The notes beneath the pieces were generated by a model, which was not told the DNA's origin, ran no database searches, and saw only the letters and a list, made by a program, of their open reading frames with translations. A stretch of DNA of 15,323 bases from Pseudomonadota bacterium. Its GTDB lineage: Bacteria > Pseudomonadota > Gammaproteobacteria > Arenicellales > UBA868. The first letter of the stretch is position 1; every line of letters begins with the position of its first letter. The DNA is taken from assembly GCA_018661145.1 (NCBI GenBank), contig JABJIU010000204.1:1-15323 (forward strand), written 5' to 3'. This document shows, piece by piece, positions 14,141-15,323 of this stretch. The position numbers and the translations under genes are program-made.

Positions 14141-15323
14141 ATGACTTCTGCCGCGACATCGCCCGATATCGTAAGCCCCGCAATCTATCTGGAGGGGATT
14201 CCGCACCGCCAATTCAGTGAAATCATGGCTCATCCGGGGCTATTGTGGCACCCGTACCAGGATGGGGGTTTCTGGGTGGTCAGCCGACACAGCGATGTCA
14301 AAGCCGTTTCCAAACAGCCAAAACTTTTTTCGTCGGCTGTCGGACACACCAATCTGTGGGACCTCGAGGCAGATGCCCTCGAGGCGCGGCGCTCGATCAT
14401 CGATACCGATGCTCCTGATCACACCCGCATCCGCCGGCTCGTAAGTAAAGTATTCACGCCCCGCAACATCAACCTGTGGGAGAACGTTACCCGCGAGATT
14501 GCCTGCGAACTGTTGGATGACTTTCAGCGCGAAGGTGGGGGGGATTGGGTGAACAAGGTAGCAGCGCCGTTGCCCATACGCGTCATTCTTTCCATTCTTG
14601 GCGTTCCCGTCAGTGACGCTGATTATCTGGTTGAGTTATCCAACTATCTCGTCGAGGGCACAACAGATAAACCTACGCTTGCGCCGGACGCTTTCGGAAA
14701 CACGACCGACCTGCGCCTTCTGCCTTTCAGATCGCCCGCCAGTCATGCGCTCTTTGAATATGGAGAGCAACTCGGACTAAAACGCAAGTCAGACCCGAAA
14801 GAGGATGTTGTGACACAGCTGGTTATGGCGGAAGAAGACGGCAACCGGCTATCGGCAGCAGAGTACCGCAACCTATTTCATGTATTGGTGTTTGCGGGAA
14901 ACGAAACCACGCGTACCGCCATCGCTCACGGAGCCATGGCCTTCGCCGAATTTCCTGATCAATGGAAACGTCTTGAGAACGATGGAGAGATCGGAGCGCC
15001 CGCCGTGGAGGAACTCCTTCGCTGGGCAACACCTGTCCTGCATATGCGCCGCACCGCTACTGCTGATACCGAGTTGTCGGGAACTCCTGTCTCTCAGGGA
15101 GACAAAGTGGTCATGTGGTATTCAGCAGCTAATCGTGATCCTGCGGTTTATGAGCACCCGTTTGACTTTGATGTTAGTCGCGAGACAAATTCCCACTTCT
15201 CTTTCGGAGGTGGAGGGCCGCATTTTTGTCTCGGCGCGTTTCTTGCGCGTATGGAGATCCGAATCCTTCTAGAGGAAATGTTAAACCGTAAAATGGCCCT
15301 GCGCCAGGTAGGCGCCGCTACCC
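14141..15323 (+). CDS. Cytochrome P450, bacterial class I type, 3' end missing
   Basis: The frame opens at an ATG at 14141 with AAAGGAAA just upstream and runs off the right edge after 394 residues; a few C-terminal residues are missing compared with the usual 400-420. Seen: the C-helix motif DAPDHTRIRRLVSKVFTP (90-107), the I-helix oxygen-binding motif AGNETTR (252-258), the ExxR motif (Glu291-Arg294) and the haem loop FSFGGGGPHFCLG with the cysteine ligand Cys363. AGNETT and PHFCLG place it near soluble bacterial P450s such as the CYP108/124/125/142 groups, which hydroxylate terpenes, steroids and alkyl chains; the family cannot be fixed here. It would need a ferredoxin and reductase, which are not in the window. 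No membrane anchor is visible. It is tightly linked to the glutamine synthetase-like gene. Confidence 0.93.
   Translation, partial: MTSAATSPDIVSPAIYLEGIPHRQFSEIMAHPGLLWHPYQDGGFWVVSRHSDVKAVSKQPKLFSSAVGHTNLWDLEADALEARRSIIDTDAPDHTRIRRLVSKVFTPRNINLWENVTREIACELLDDFQREGGGDWVNKVAAPLPIRVILSILGVPVSDADYLVELSNYLVEGTTDKPTLAPDAFGNTTDLRLLPFRSPASHALFEYGEQLGLKRKSDPKEDVVTQLVMAEEDGNRLSAAEYRNLFHVLVFAGNETTRTAIAHGAMAFAEFPDQWKRLENDGEIGAPAVEELLRWATPVLHMRRTATADTELSGTPVSQGDKVVMWYSAANRDPAVYEHPFDFDVSRETNSHFSFGGGGPHFCLGAFLARMEIRILLEEMLNRKMALRQVGAAT

Noticed and set aside
1..15323. CRISPR arrays, tRNA or rRNA genes, insertion sequences
   Set aside because: No regularly spaced repeats, no recognisable RNA gene and no transposase or terminal repeats were seen on either strand.

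Overview
The window shows one stretch of a bacterial chromosome (or large replicon) organised as two divergent transcription units on either side of a 204-bp intergenic region (10331-10534). The organism is most likely a free-living, probably marine, proteobacterium. This rests on a TakP-type TRAP transporter with a Tat-exported binding protein, a Prx5-type peroxiredoxin and a moderate GC content. A gammaproteobacterium is a guess; no rRNA or tRNA is present to settle it. No mobile element, CRISPR array or RNA gene was seen.

Leftward unit (minus strand, 10330 down to 1). It opens with a three-gene TRAP transporter: dctP (binding protein), dctQ and dctM. A hairpin terminator or attenuator lies between dctP and dctQ. 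Next come an acylating aldehyde dehydrogenase closely resembling sulfoacetaldehyde dehydrogenase SauS, an overlapping AMP-forming acyl-CoA ligase resembling sulfoacetate-CoA ligase SauT, and a phosphotransacetylase/phosphotransbutyrylase-family enzyme. The unit ends with a peroxiredoxin and an S33 (proline iminopeptidase-like) alpha/beta hydrolase that runs off the left edge. The simplest reading is uptake of a small carboxylate, its activation to a CoA thioester, and reduction to an aldehyde. By analogy with the known sulfoacetate route, C-C cleavage by Xsc (not in the window) would give sulfite and acetyl phosphate, which the phosphotransacetylase converts to acetyl-CoA. Sulfoacetate is therefore the favoured substrate, but this is inferred.

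Rightward unit (plus strand, 10535 to the right edge). It holds a SABATH-family carboxyl methyltransferase (a family best known from plants), a zinc alcohol dehydrogenase with a short internal deletion, a glutamine-synthetase-like gamma-glutamyl ligase and a cytochrome P450 cut by the window end. Close spacing suggests one operon. The set could modify or degrade an amine- or carboxylate-containing compound. Its substrate, and any link to the leftward unit, are unknown.

The shared intergenic region carries a good sigma70-like promoter for dctP, a perfect 9-bp-arm palindrome just downstream of the predicted start site, and a weaker -10 candidate for the methyltransferase. No transcriptional regulator gene lies in the window. 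Other notable points are the 329-residue helical extension on DctM and the enlarged DctQ.
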